Below, piece by piece: positions 1 to 9,187 of a stretch of DNA of 64,000 bases. The DNA is taken from contig NZ_CP011925.1 of NCBI RefSeq assembly GCF_000238315.3, positions 1-64,000 on the forward strand, read 5' to 3'. The first letter of the stretch is position 1, and each line of letters begins with the position of its first letter. Under the pieces are notes generated by a model. The model saw only the letters and a program-made list of their open reading frames with translations, had not been told where the DNA came from and did not search any database. This DNA is from Pseudoalteromonas piscicida (GTDB lineage: Bacteria; Pseudomonadota; Gammaproteobacteria; Enterobacterales; Alteromonadaceae). A program made the translations under genes and the position numbers.

Positions 1-103
1 TTCGGAGCCTTAGCCTTTAATACCTATATATTTAACCATATCTAAACTTTCTTATTTATACTTAGATGTAAATCAAAATTACAAATGTCTTTGTTTTTTT
101 GTG

Positions 104-132
104 TTTACAGCAAAATATATGGACATTATAAT
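104..132 (+). promoter_or_regulatory. sigma70-type promoter for parAB
   Basis: A TTTACA box (104-109) and a perfect TATAAT box (127-132) are separated by exactly 17 bp, about 28 bp before the parA start. The surrounding 150 bp is very AT-rich. An AT-rich partial dyad (about 125-145, with TAATCGTTATC) overlaps the -10 box and could be an autoregulatory ParA site. The promoter is read from sequence; the operator role is inference. Confidence 0.6.
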
Positions 133-160
133 AATCGTTATCAAATAAAGGATAATGTGT

Positions 161-1393
161 ATGTCTATAAATAACAATGCGCTATCAACGTACCGGCTCT
201 TAAAAGCTACAGCAGAAGTAGCAGAACAATCACTTGCTGGTCGTATTCAACATTATAGAGCTCATCTTAAAACTGAAGAAAAAGAGCTTAGAACTTACAC
301 GCAAAAAGCTGCCGCAGATCTACTTGGTGTAAATAATAGAACACTCAAAAGACGTCATGACCAAGGTGACTTTGATACCATCAATATAAAGAAAGGCGCA
401 AACGGTCATTATGCATACACATTAGCAAATATTTTTGCGATGGCAGATGTTCTTGGTGTAAATGCGGATCAACGAAAGTCTAGCGATAAATTACAAGTCA
501 TCGTGATTAATAGTTTGAAAGGCGGTTGTGGTAAAACAACAAGTTTGGTGAATATTGCAGCTGCACTAGCTACAACCAATATTAAGCGCTATCGCATCGG
601 GATCATTGATCTTGATCCACAGGGATCATCATCAAGCTTTTTTCCATCTAATGATCATGAGCCGATCACAGTTGGCGATTTAATGAGAGATTGCATTGAA
701 TTAGATGAAGGTGAAACGTGGATGGATCTGGTCTCTAATTCATTCCAAGAAACCCACATTCCAAATATTCGCGTATTACCTTCTGGTATGGATGACTTTT
801 ACTTTGAACACGAAACAGCAACAGAGTTAAAAGAAAGTTCAAGCTACGAAAAGACACGTCATTATCATAAGCTTAAAGAAAAGGTTATAGAGCCCGTACA
901 AGACGAGTTTGATATTATCCTAGTAGATACCGCACCTTCACTTAATTTTATGTTCTATAACGCATTGATGGCGTCTACGGCTATGTTAATACCTGTACAC
1001 CCAGAAGCCGTAGACTTCGACGCTAATAATAAATACCTGAAGCGTCTTGGTGAGATATACCATACCGTTGCAGCTCTTGGTCACGAAGGCTGGGACTTTA
1101 TGCAATTCTTGGTCACTAACTATGTTAAAGGCAACCATTCTCAGCGCGATATCGTTAAAGATGTACGTAGTGCTTTTGGTCGTCAAGTAATGAGCTATCC
1201 AATCAATCACAGCTCAGCAATTACTGCGAGCTCTTCATCGTTTAACACTATTTTTGACCAAAAGACTTCAGATAGTTTAGCAAGTCGTGAAGCATTGCTA
1301 AAAGCGCAAGAAAATATCAAAGACGTGGTTGATGAATTAGAGATGCTGATCCGTTCAAATTGGCCTTCAACACAATCCTCGCTAGCAGAATAA
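161..1393 (+). CDS. parA: ParA partition ATPase (plasmid/chromid type, N-terminal HTH)
   Basis: Walker-type ATPase that positions replicon copies before division, working with ParB and parS sites. The product is 410 residues. The N-terminal ~110 residues carry a helix-turn-helix-like segment (TQKAAADLLGVNNRTLKRR), typical of type Ia ParA proteins of large plasmids, which also repress their own operon. The deviant Walker A motif KGGCGKTT follows at about residue 120, then the DLDPQG and VDTAPS motifs. An in-frame ATG at 155 sits only about 2 bp from the AAAGGA ribosome binding site, so 161 (spacing about 8) is preferred. parB follows after 13 bp, making an operon. Length and the HTH domain separate it from chromosomal Soj-type ParA, supporting a secondary replicon. 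Confidence 0.93.
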   Translation: MSINNNALSTYRLLKATAEVAEQSLAGRIQHYRAHLKTEEKELRTYTQKAAADLLGVNNRTLKRRHDQGDFDTINIKKGANGHYAYTLANIFAMADVLGVNADQRKSSDKLQVIVINSLKGGCGKTTSLVNIAAALATTNIKRYRIGIIDLDPQGSSSSFFPSNDHEPITVGDLMRDCIELDEGETWMDLVSNSFQETHIPNIRVLPSGMDDFYFEHETATELKESSSYEKTRHYHKLKEKVIEPVQDEFDIILVDTAPSLNFMFYNALMASTAMLIPVHPEAVDFDANNKYLKRLGEIYHTVAALGHEGWDFMQFLVTNYVKGNHSQRDIVKDVRSAFGRQVMSYPINHSSAITASSSSFNTIFDQKTSDSLASREALLKAQENIKDVVDELEMLIRSNWPSTQSSLAE

Positions 1394-1406
1394 AAAGGTA
1401 TTAATA

Positions 1407-2369
1407 ATGGCTAGAAAACGTAAAAATGATACACGAATTGATCCTTTTGCTACTGCGGTTGAAGGCAGTAGCCTCGACGATCTTTTAGATCAGGCTAAAG
1501 TAGGCGATGTGGTTACTATGCCTGCGCCAAGCGATCCGACAAAAACCATAGTACTGACCTGTGAAGTAGTGCCGTTTAGCGAAATTGAGAGTAAAACCAC
1601 AGTTTATGGGCAGAATCGCCGTGAGCAATCCTTATTAAGCGAAAAAGCGGTCGCAGATATATTACCTGCCATTAAAAAAGATAAACGTAATCTCCACCCC
1701 GCCCTATGTTGGCAACATAATGGCAAACTTCACGTTTTATCGGGCTCAAGACGCCGTAAAGCCTGTTTGCTGGCCGAAGCTGATTATGTAGTGTTGAGCT
1801 CGAAAGACTTTAGTGACGAAGATGCAAAAACATTAGCGGTATCTTCCGATCAATACATCGCCCCGAGCCTTTGGGAATTGGGTAAAGCCTATTTTGATAC
1901 TAAGCATAATTTGATCGAACAAGGCCAAAAAGGATCGTATCGAGAAATCGCTGCCGTGGAAGGTGTTTCTCACACAGCTATCGCAGACGCATTGAAAGCT
2001 TATGAAAGCATTCCGGTCGAAGTATTACAGTTATATCCAACGGCGAATCATTTAGGCCGTGAAGCGGCTAAAAAGCTCATCACTGCGAAACAAGAACAAC
2101 CAGAGCAGTTTTCAGAGCAAATTGCTGCACTTAAAGCGCAAGATTTTATGACTGAAGAGATGTCAGATGAGAAACGTGCTGTTCAGATCACTAAATTCTT
2201 GACTACTTTAGGAAGTAGCGATTCACGCGTGGAGTCCATGCTAGAGAACGACTACATTCGAGTACAAAGAAATCTTAAAAGCGGTGATGTCACCGTGAAA
2301 ATAGATAATCGAGTATTGACTGATAAGCGTTTGGAACAATTGCAAAAATTACTTAGCAGTTATAACTAA
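1407..2369 (+). CDS. parB: ParB partition protein
   Basis: DNA-binding partner of ParA that loads at parS sites and links the replicon to the ParA ATPase. It has 320 residues. The ParB/Srx-like N-terminal domain ends with GSRRRKA, corresponding to the family's arginine-rich CTP-binding patch. A central HTH (SYREIAAVEGVSHTAIADAL) and a C-terminal dimerisation region (about 250-320) follow. The start has an AAAAAGG ribosome binding site. It is co-transcribed with parA. I found no convincing parS near the genes; parS for this type cannot be named from sequence alone. Whether it belongs to a chromid or a large plasmid is open. Confidence 0.92.
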   Translation: MARKRKNDTRIDPFATAVEGSSLDDLLDQAKVGDVVTMPAPSDPTKTIVLTCEVVPFSEIESKTTVYGQNRREQSLLSEKAVADILPAIKKDKRNLHPALCWQHNGKLHVLSGSRRRKACLLAEADYVVLSSKDFSDEDAKTLAVSSDQYIAPSLWELGKAYFDTKHNLIEQGQKGSYREIAAVEGVSHTAIADALKAYESIPVEVLQLYPTANHLGREAAKKLITAKQEQPEQFSEQIAALKAQDFMTEEMSDEKRAVQITKFLTTLGSSDSRVESMLENDYIRVQRNLKSGDVTVKIDNRVLTDKRLEQLQKLLSSYN

Positions 2370-2539
2370 GGTTCGTTCAAAAATTGCCGCGTTGGTTGAA
2401 TTATCAGGCAACTCGGCGCTTTTTCTAGTCAGTTGACCTCCAACCAGTCCTTTTTTAGCGAATTTCTCGCATTTCTCTCTTTAGCTCAAATCACTAATTT
2501 CATATACTGGCTTTTTATTTTAATTTTGACGTGCACTTA

Positions 2540-5500
2540 ATGTCTTCGCAGTTATCTAAAGAGCAACTTTTCGCCTTATTTGAAGAAATCAAACAGGAGC
2601 AGGCTAATCAATTTCCTTTGTCTGAACGTTTTCTTCGTCAGTACTTCAATTCAGCTTTACTTGCGAAAGCTAAGGAGTATTTGAAAGACGAACAAGTCTG
2701 CTATCTTCAACATAGCGAAAACTTTGCGCAAATCGACGCGCAGGTATTGGGAAATTACGGCAATACCTTCACTCAGCACATCAAAATAAACCAATCACAG
2801 GGTACCGTTTCGGTCGAAGCAAACTGCTCTTGTTCAAATAACCCTAAATGTCGGCACATTGCCGCGGTATTGCTCAAACTTAAAATCGAACATTCTGGCG
2901 GCTTTGGTGAGGCTTATTTGGTTAATGACTGGTTTAATGAGCTCGGGCAGTTGCAGCAAGTCGATAAAGCAGACGCGGAAAACGTCTTACTCTTCGTGTT
3001 AGAGCCTCGAGCAAACGAAGTCCTTGTAAGCCCTAAGGTATCGCCAAATCGGCCCGATGGTGTTTACCCCTTAGGTCGAGTGTTAACCGAGCAGCAGCTC
3101 AATAGTCAGGTCGCTCCTGCTGGTTTATTAGAAAACGATTTTCGCTTATTTAGCTGGATCCGCTCGCAAAATACACCGGGTCATTTTGAGCTATTTGGCG
3201 CCTGGGGCTTTAATGCACTCACACAACTTATACATACCCATCGCTGTTTTTATCGTAACCAGCGCCAACCTTTGGAGCTTGGGCACAAGCAAACGCTAGA
3301 TTTTTACTGGCATCAAGAAGGCAATGAATACCAACTTAAAAGCCGTCTGGCGAATGTTGAACACTGGCGCTTGATTAAAACCGAACCTCCGGTGTATCTA
3401 GATACTGAAAACTTGGTCGTCGGCCGAATTGAGTCAGAGCTTACCGCGCAGGAAATCGCTCACCTTCATACTATGCCTACCATCACGGCTGAAAAGCTAG
3501 AGCAGGTAATGGCACGTTTCCAAGATATCTTTACGGATGATGTCATTGCGCCTCCTGCTGGGTTTTCGCAGTTAGCGAGTAAGCAATCTAATGTTGCTAA
3601 GCTTATAAAACTAGATAGGCCTAATAAAATTCGTTTTGCAATTGAGCCGCTTGGAAAAGGCGCGACGAAAAAGCAGTTAGCAAGGCTGGAGCAGGTACTC
3701 ACAGGTCTGGGCTTTGTCCACGAGGGCGACGAGTTTTTATTACCAACTGAGGATGGCGTTGAAGTCCATTGGTTTAACAGGGAGATCAGGCCGCTTTTAC
3801 AGGGTAAACGTTGGATTGTTGACGAGCTGCCAAGCAATGGCCTTGTTGTTACACCAAAAGTGCTGTTAAGCCTTAAACGAGATAAACAACATCATGTGCT
3901 CGGAAAGGTGATGTTAGATGACAAGCCCGTTACGCTCAACTGGGATAAGCATCCGGTTCATGAGCTTAACAACCTCGCCCATGAATATCGCTACGTCGAA
4001 ATCGGCGAGCAGTTCTATGCCATTAGCAAATCCATATTTGATGAATTGCTGGAGCTGAAGTCTCGTTTTAGTTATTACCTTTCGAGCTCACAATTTAAAT
4101 TTCCGTTGTCGTATGCCAAAAAGCTGTTTGAACTGACTCATATTCATGCCGACTCAGACGATCAAAAGCTACTTGAGTATCTCGCTGAGCTAGATAAACC
4201 GATAGAAAATCTTGACGTGATCCCAGCCAGCGAAGGACAAAGCTTCACCCTACGAGATTATCAAGTACAAGGTGTTAACTGGCTTAAGTTCCTTAATCGT
4301 CATCAGTTAGGTGGCATTCTGGCAGATGATATGGGCCTTGGAAAAACGCTTCAGGTTATTGCTTACTTTATTTCTCAGCACAATACGCTAGTGACACAAC
4401 CAAGTTTAATTGTCTGTCCGACGAGTTTAGTGGGAAACTGGCGTGACGAATTTAAACGTTTCGCACCGCATCTACCTCTCACTATTATTCATGGATCTAA
4501 TAGAGAGGATGCACTTACTAACTTGTCAGGTGCACGATTTATTCTAACGACGTATCCGCTACTTAAGCGCGATGTGGCGTATTATAAAGGGCTTGATTTT
4601 GATTCAATTGTGTTGGATGAAGCACAATATATTAAAAACGAAAGCGCACAAATATCTAAATGCGTAAAGAGCCTATCCGCGCGTTTCAAACTTTGTTTAA
4701 GTGGCACTCCGGTAGAGAACAATTTACTCGAGCTTAAATCGCTGCTCGATTTTGTCATGCCTGATGTGCTGGGCACTAAGCAGCAGTTTAAGCAACACTT
4801 CCAGATCCCAATTGAAAAAGAACAAGATCGCCCAAGAGCCCGAGAGCTTAGATCGCTGATCGCGCCATTTATTCTTCGTCGTACAAAAGCTGAGGTAGTG
4901 AAAGAGCTACCCAATAAGACAGAACTCATCAAAGAGTTAGAGTTCTCTGATGAGCAACATAAATTATATCAAGGTGTTCAGCACCAAGTAGAAAGCAAAT
5001 TGCTCAATCTATTTCAGGAGCAAGGCGTTGAAAGAAGCAAGCTGGCATTCCTCGATGCCTTGTTAAAGTTACGTCAGATCTGCTGTCACCCACAATTGGT
5101 TGATAAATCACTGACCGATCAACATGGCGCTAAATTTGAGTGGCTTGCACAACACCTGCCTGTGCTACTCAGCGAGGGCCGTAAGATAATTATCTTCAGC
5201 CAGTTCACCAGCGTGTTAGATCTCATTGCTGAGCAGTGCCAACAGCAACAGTTGAAATACACTATGCTGACGGGGCAGACAAGGCAACGGGATAAAGCCA
5301 TTGAGGCGTTTACTCAAGGCAAGTGCAATGTCTTTTTGATAAGCCTAAAAGCTGGGGGAACTGGTTTGAATTTGACTCAAGCAGATACGGTTATCCATTT
5401 CGATCCTTGGTGGAATCCTGCGGTAGAAAATCAAGCAACAGATCGCGCTTATCGTATCGGCCAAGATAAGCCGGTATTCGTGTACAAATTGATTATGGCG

Positions 5501-5632
5501 AATTCTATCGAAGAGAAAGTGTTTAAGATGCAGCGCGATAAACAAGCCCTTGTTGACGCCCTATTTGCTGAGTCTGGTGTCAATCTTGGTCAGTTTGATG
5601 AGTCGCAAATGCTAGCGCTGATAAAAAATTAA
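2540..5632 (+). CDS. SWIM-domain SNF2-family DEAD/H helicase
   Basis: Large Swi2/Snf2 ATPase of the bacterial RapA/HepA-like group, expected to translocate on double-stranded DNA or remodel protein-DNA complexes. About 1,030 residues. An N-terminal SWIM zinc finger (CxCx5CxH around residues 96-106) is followed by a long family-specific middle region. The SNF2 ATPase core starts near residue 570 with Walker A DDMGLGKT (~600), Walker B DEAQ and motif III SGTP. The C-terminal helicase domain has QFTSVLD, GGTGLNL and the DRAYRIGQ signature. A GTG at 2531 is an alternative start; neither it nor the ATG at 2540 has a good ribosome binding site. It stands alone, with a terminator downstream. Its exact substrate is unknown. 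Confidence 0.88.
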   Translation: MSSQLSKEQLFALFEEIKQEQANQFPLSERFLRQYFNSALLAKAKEYLKDEQVCYLQHSENFAQIDAQVLGNYGNTFTQHIKINQSQGTVSVEANCSCSNNPKCRHIAAVLLKLKIEHSGGFGEAYLVNDWFNELGQLQQVDKADAENVLLFVLEPRANEVLVSPKVSPNRPDGVYPLGRVLTEQQLNSQVAPAGLLENDFRLFSWIRSQNTPGHFELFGAWGFNALTQLIHTHRCFYRNQRQPLELGHKQTLDFYWHQEGNEYQLKSRLANVEHWRLIKTEPPVYLDTENLVVGRIESELTAQEIAHLHTMPTITAEKLEQVMARFQDIFTDDVIAPPAGFSQLASKQSNVAKLIKLDRPNKIRFAIEPLGKGATKKQLARLEQVLTGLGFVHEGDEFLLPTEDGVEVHWFNREIRPLLQGKRWIVDELPSNGLVVTPKVLLSLKRDKQHHVLGKVMLDDKPVTLNWDKHPVHELNNLAHEYRYVEIGEQFYAISKSIFDELLELKSRFSYYLSSSQFKFPLSYAKKLFELTHIHADSDDQKLLEYLAELDKPIENLDVIPASEGQSFTLRDYQVQGVNWLKFLNRHQLGGILADDMGLGKTLQVIAYFISQHNTLVTQPSLIVCPTSLVGNWRDEFKRFAPHLPLTIIHGSNREDALTNLSGARFILTTYPLLKRDVAYYKGLDFDSIVLDEAQYIKNESAQISKCVKSLSARFKLCLSGTPVENNLLELKSLLDFVMPDVLGTKQQFKQHFQIPIEKEQDRPRARELRSLIAPFILRRTKAEVVKELPNKTELIKELEFSDEQHKLYQGVQHQVESKLLNLFQEQGVERSKLAFLDALLKLRQICCHPQLVDKSLTDQHGAKFEWLAQHLPVLLSEGRKIIIFSQFTSVLDLIAEQCQQQQLKYTMLTGQTRQRDKAIEAFTQGKCNVFLISLKAGGTGLNLTQADTVIHFDPWWNPAVENQATDRAYRIGQDKPVFVYKLIMANSIEEKVFKMQRDKQALVDALFAESGVNLGQFDESQMLALIKN

Positions 5633-5742
5633 AAATAATTTGGAACTAATCAACAAAGGTGAAGGTCTATGATAGTGCTTGTTGTGACATTGTTGAAACA
5701 GTAGGCATATGTTGATTTTCCCCCTTTGTTACTGATTGTAAT

Positions 5743-5772
5743 AAGCCAGCTTAATTAAGTTGGCTTTTCTTT
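5743..5772 (+). terminator. Rho-independent terminator after the SNF2 gene
   Basis: An AAGCCAGCTT stem, AATT loop and AAGTTGGCTT (one G-T pair) are followed by a T-rich run (TTTCTTTTTTC). It lies about 110 bp past the helicase stop codon. Confidence 0.7.
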
Positions 5773-5782
5773 TTTCTGGCTC

Positions 5783-6099
5783 TAGGGCCTGTTTATCTTT
5801 CAAGTTTGTTTTTGCAGCAGTTTGACAGGTATTTATACAAGGCAGAGCCTGCGTAGCATGGTCATTCTATGTAAGTCTGGCGATAAAGACTTTGTGCTCC
5901 TGCAAAGTCACCTTACCCCACATCCTTGTGGGGCAACACTGAGAAAATGCCAATCAAGCGCTGCCCTTTGGGTTCACCTGAGTGCGCTTTGTTCATTGTT
6001 GCTCAACTTTTGCCTAGATTACTAGGCGGCAAGTCGAGCGTCGCTACCAAAACACACTCAGAAGAACAAAAATCAAACAGCAAAGGTCAACAGACCCTA
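5783..6099. mobile_element. MITE-like non-autonomous element (~317 bp)
   Basis: The ends form an imperfect terminal inverted repeat of about 30 bp: TAGGGCCTGTTTATCTTTC on the left and, read in reverse, TAGGGTCTGTTGACCTTTG on the right. Both continue inward into T-rich GTTTG(A/T)TTTTTG. The interior includes a CCCCACATCCTTGTGGGG hairpin (about 5918-5935). There is no transposase. Two overlapping reading frames inside give low-complexity conceptual peptides of a kind I recall being annotated as hypothetical proteins in marine gammaproteobacteria; I regard them as spurious. A TA dinucleotide at each end would fit TA target duplication, which is inference. It separates the SNF2 gene from the response-regulator operon. 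Confidence 0.7.
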
Positions 6100-6186
6100 A
6101 AACATCTTTCACTCCATTTTTATTCCATAATCTCGCGCTTTAATAGCTACAACGGAGAAACGCCATAGACCAATTAGGATAACGTT

Positions 6187-6390
6187 ATGCTTTGCTACGA
6201 TGCGACAATTTCACACTTAAACTTTATTGAGACACAATCAGAATCAGACTATGATCTACTTAATGAAGTTGCGAGTTCAGAAGATTTGTCTAGTATACTG
6301 ACCATGTTACTGTTCGATGACACGCTTTCAGACAAGTTAAAGCGTCAAGTTAGACAACAATTGAAAAAGTTAAAAGCAAAGAGTAAATAA
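6187..6390 (+). CDS. small hypothetical protein upstream of the response regulator
   Basis: A 67-residue protein with an AGGA ribosome binding site, 5 bp upstream of the response regulator and so probably co-transcribed and translationally coupled. The N-terminal half is acidic (SESDYDLLNEVASSEDLSS). The C-terminus is strongly basic and helical (KLKRQVRQQLKKLKAKSK). There is no signal peptide or membrane segment. I do not recognise a family. Its position suggests an accessory or regulator of the two-component pathway, but nothing in the sequence proves that. Confidence 0.65.
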   Translation: MLCYDATISHLNFIETQSESDYDLLNEVASSEDLSSILTMLLFDDTLSDKLKRQVRQQLKKLKAKSK

Positions 6391-6395
6391 ATCCT

Positions 6396-7082
6396 ATGTC
6401 TACCCCATCAAGAATTTTGCTCGTCGAAGACGACCAAGATATTGCAGAGCAGGTGCTGTTGTTTTTTAGAGCATCCGGTTTTGAAATGTTTCATATTACA
6501 GACGGTGCTGAAGTTGTACCTTGGGTAAAGGCAAACCAACCAGATGCAATCTTGATGGATATCATGTTGCCGAACCAAGATGGCGTAGAGTGTATGCGTC
6601 AAATTCGAGAGTTTTCTGAAGTACCTATTGTGATGCTGACTGCCAAAGTGGCAGAAGCAGACCGTTTAAAGGGCTTAGAAGTCGGCGCAGATGATTATGT
6701 ATGTAAACCTTTTAGCGCCGCTGAATTAGTGATGCGCATGAAGGCGATCTTACGTCGTTGTGTGAACACCAATGCGTATCAAAAGCCTATCGAAGTAAAT
6801 CGCGAAGAATTAACGGTTAAACTGAATGGCAGTACATTAGGCTTAACCAAAGTTGAGTTTGACGTCTTTGCGCTTTTATATGATGCACCAAACCGTGTAT
6901 TTTCAAGACAGCAAATTCTTGATTATATTCAACCGGATAACTTTGATATTTCGGATCGCGTAATCGACAGCCACATTAAAAATATCAGAAAGAAAATCAA
7001 AGGATTAGATTTATCTCCGAAAATTGTAGAGTCGGTATATGGCGCCGGGTATCGCTACAATGGTCAACAGATCACTGAATGA
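6396..7082 (+). CDS. OmpR/BaeR-family response regulator
   Basis: A 228-residue DNA-binding response regulator. The receiver domain (about 1-120) has the acidic pair E11/D12-D13, phosphoacceptor D55 (LMDIMLP), T82 and K104 (CKPFS). The C-terminal winged helix (about 130-226) ends with the OmpR-type VYGAGYRY. The pattern IPIVMLTAK...GADDYVCKPFS is close to E. coli BaeR. No histidine kinase gene is adjacent; the nearest is the TPR kinase on the other strand at 12.2-14.2 kb. Targets are unknown; a link to that kinase or to the TonB receptor between them is inference. Confidence 0.9.
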   Translation: MSTPSRILLVEDDQDIAEQVLLFFRASGFEMFHITDGAEVVPWVKANQPDAILMDIMLPNQDGVECMRQIREFSEVPIVMLTAKVAEADRLKGLEVGADDYVCKPFSAAELVMRMKAILRRCVNTNAYQKPIEVNREELTVKLNGSTLGLTKVEFDVFALLYDAPNRVFSRQQILDYIQPDNFDISDRVIDSHIKNIRKKIKGLDLSPKIVESVYGAGYRYNGQQITE

Positions 7083-7144
7083 CTAAGTGATTGAAATTTA
7101 TATCTAAGGTATTATCAAAGTAGAAGAACCGATGAGATCTCAAT

Positions 7145-8626
7145 ATGCTTTGGTCAATGCTCTCCAATACGCCTGCATGGTTTAGTCTTGCGCTATTTGC
7201 AGGCGGTGCGGCTACCCTACTCCCCGTTGTTTGGGTCATACGCAGCACTTTCAAAAATCAACTCAATACTCAACTCGCCTCCGAGCAAGCACTTAGGTCG
7301 CAACTAAGCCAAGCCGAGCAACTCGCTGAGCAATTAAGAGCACAGCAACTGCAAAGTCATGGCCAACAGCAGCAATTGCAAGCAAGATTAGCTGAGCGTC
7401 AACGGCAAGCCGCTGAATATCAGCAGCTGTGGCAGCGAGAGCTCGATGCCAAGGAAGAAATTCAAGTGCATGCTCATGAGTTAGAAGTTGAAATGGCCAA
7501 TCTGCAAACCTTGCTGGAGCAAAAGCAACTAAGTTTTGAGCAGCAGCTCGCGCAGCTTGAGCAAGCAAAAGTCCAGTTGAAAGAAGAGTTTCACAATCTC
7601 GCGAATCAAATATTTGATGAGAAAAGCGAGCGTTTTAGTCACCAAAGTAAAGAAAAAATCCAGCAGTTGTTGCAGCCTGTACAAGGTGAATTAAAGGGCT
7701 TTAGAGATAAAATGGAAGCCATTCATAGTGAAGAGCTTAAGCAACGGGCGTCATTAAAAACTGAATTGCTGCACTTACAAGCCAACAATAAAGCCATGAC
7801 TGAGCAAGCAGATCGTTTGACCACTGCGTTACAAGGTCAAAAGAAAGCACAAGGTAACTGGGGCGAACTCATGCTCGAAAATGTGCTTGATAGCGCTGGG
7901 CTACGTCCCGGTTACGACTATCAGCGAGAAGTAAACTTTAATACCGACGAAGGCAAGTTTCGCCCTGACGTCGTGGTTTACTTACCGCAATCTCGTCATC
8001 TGGTTATTGACGCTAAAACCTCATTGAATGCCTATACAAGGTATATTAATGCCACAACCGATAGTGAAGCGAATCAAGCCATAGTGGCACACACTGAAGC
8101 CATCACTGCACGGATCAAAGAGTTGGGTAGTAAATCTTATGAGCGCTTACCAGGTCTTAACTCCCCAGAGGTGGTCATCATGTTTATCCCTGTGGAATCT
8201 GCATTTGTTGAGGCGGTTAAGCATAAGCCCACGCTTTATCAGGAGGCTTTACAAAACAATGTATTGGTGGCAACGCCAACAACACTTTTAACCAGTCTTA
8301 ATATCGTTAAACAGTTATGGCGTTTTGAGGAGCAAAGCAAGCATACCAGAGAGCTGGCGCTTCGAGCTGAGAAGTTTTATAACAAGCTCAATAGCTTCCT
8401 ACATAGTATGGAAGGGGTGGGTAAACAGCTTGATAAAGCAAAAGAGAGCTACGAGCGAGCGTTTTCTCAGTTATATATGGGTAAAGGCAACTTAATTAAG
8501 CAAGCTTCTGAATTTAAAGAACTAGGCGTTGCCGTAGTCAAGGAGCTACCCGAAGAACTTGAAGAAAAAGCCAAACTTGAGCTCGAGCCGGTAAGTCAGC
8601 TTGGCAACCACGATAGCTCGAAATAA
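7145..8626 (+). CDS. rmuC: RmuC-family DNA recombination protein
   Basis: RmuC limits inversions at short inverted repeats in E. coli; its core is predicted to be nuclease-like. The 493 residues comprise an N-terminal membrane anchor (about 10-32), a long Q/E-rich coiled coil (about 35-170) and the conserved RmuC domain (about 215-425). Visible motifs include QGNWGELMLENVL, FRPDVVVYLP and VIDAKTSLNAY. Length fits the family. The upstream ribosome binding site is weak. It is the last gene on this strand before a convergent minus-strand gene. Confidence 0.93.
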   Translation: MLWSMLSNTPAWFSLALFAGGAATLLPVVWVIRSTFKNQLNTQLASEQALRSQLSQAEQLAEQLRAQQLQSHGQQQQLQARLAERQRQAAEYQQLWQRELDAKEEIQVHAHELEVEMANLQTLLEQKQLSFEQQLAQLEQAKVQLKEEFHNLANQIFDEKSERFSHQSKEKIQQLLQPVQGELKGFRDKMEAIHSEELKQRASLKTELLHLQANNKAMTEQADRLTTALQGQKKAQGNWGELMLENVLDSAGLRPGYDYQREVNFNTDEGKFRPDVVVYLPQSRHLVIDAKTSLNAYTRYINATTDSEANQAIVAHTEAITARIKELGSKSYERLPGLNSPEVVIMFIPVESAFVEAVKHKPTLYQEALQNNVLVATPTTLLTSLNIVKQLWRFEEQSKHTRELALRAEKFYNKLNSFLHSMEGVGKQLDKAKESYERAFSQLYMGKGNLIKQASEFKELGVAVVKELPEELEEKAKLELEPVSQLGNHDSSK

Positions 8627-8649
8627 CCCTTGAAATCCAAAAAAACAAA

Positions 8650-8668
8650 AAAGGCCCATTGGGCCTTT
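8650..8668 (-). terminator. terminator between rmuC and the convergent small membrane gene
   Basis: Perfect hairpin AAAGGCCC-ATT-GGGCCTTT. On the minus strand it is followed by a T-rich tract (the + strand has A-rich sequence at 8638-8650), so it best serves the minus-strand gene at 8702-9187. It may also stop rmuC transcription. Confidence 0.75.
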
Positions 8669-8701
8669 GAACGAAAGATAAAAGAATTTAACCTGAAATG
8701 A

Positions 8702-9187
8702 TTAAGGTGCCTTGCACTTGGCATAATCGCTGTGGCGTGGCGTGTCCGAGTACAAATGCATATAAAGCGCAAACTGGCTGACATCACGCCAAACATTACT
8801 ACTGGCCGGTGGGCATAGTGACTGCTCGATATAACCTTTAAGTGCCTGTCCCGTTAATGCAAGTTTAGTCGGGATACGGATAAACACATTGATGTCATCT
8901 TTACTGGTTTTTAAGTGTGAGAACTGCCAGCTTCCAACCATATACTGTTTGGTAAAGTAGCGATTGATACGCATTTGGGATTCTTTACTAAGCTGCTGAG
9001 TGGGTGCCTCAGGCGTTTCGGTAACAAATGACCATGCACTGACCAGCGAAATAATAGTGGCTAGTACAAAAGTCCAAATCACAGCAGGTGATAGTTTATT
9101 TTTTGGCTTTATTTGAAGCTGCTGCTGGTTCGCTCTAGATTCAACAATTTTCAACCATTCAGCATGTTTTAGCGTCCGTTGTGTCAT
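8702..9187 (-). CDS. hypothetical single-pass inner-membrane protein
   Basis: 161 residues from the ATG at 9187, chosen because GGAGAG lies just upstream; an in-frame start 14 codons earlier lacks a ribosome binding site. A basic cytoplasmic N-terminus (~35 residues) is followed by one membrane segment (VIWTFVLATIISLVSAWSFV, about residues 35-54). The periplasmic C-terminal domain has two cysteines. The topology resembles anti-sigma or other small regulatory membrane proteins, but no family is recognised and no sigma-factor gene is adjacent. It ends at a clear terminator. Confidence 0.6.
   Translation of the reverse strand: MTQRTLKHAEWLKIVESRANQQQLQIKPKNKLSPAVIWTFVLATIISLVSAWSFVTETPEAPTQQLSKESQMRINRYFTKQYMVGSWQFSHLKTSKDDINVFIRIPTKLALTGQALKGYIEQSLCPPASSNVWRDVSQFALYMHLYSDTPRHSDYAKCKAP

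Noticed and set aside
5822..6168. Two overlapping open frames of 67 and 80 codons
   Set aside because: They lie in the MITE-like element, lack ribosome binding sites and have arginine/serine-rich repeat-derived sequence.
7293..7568. Minus-strand frame of 91 codons inside rmuC
   Set aside because: It is the shadow of the coiled-coil Q/E-rich segment of rmuC, with no ribosome binding site.
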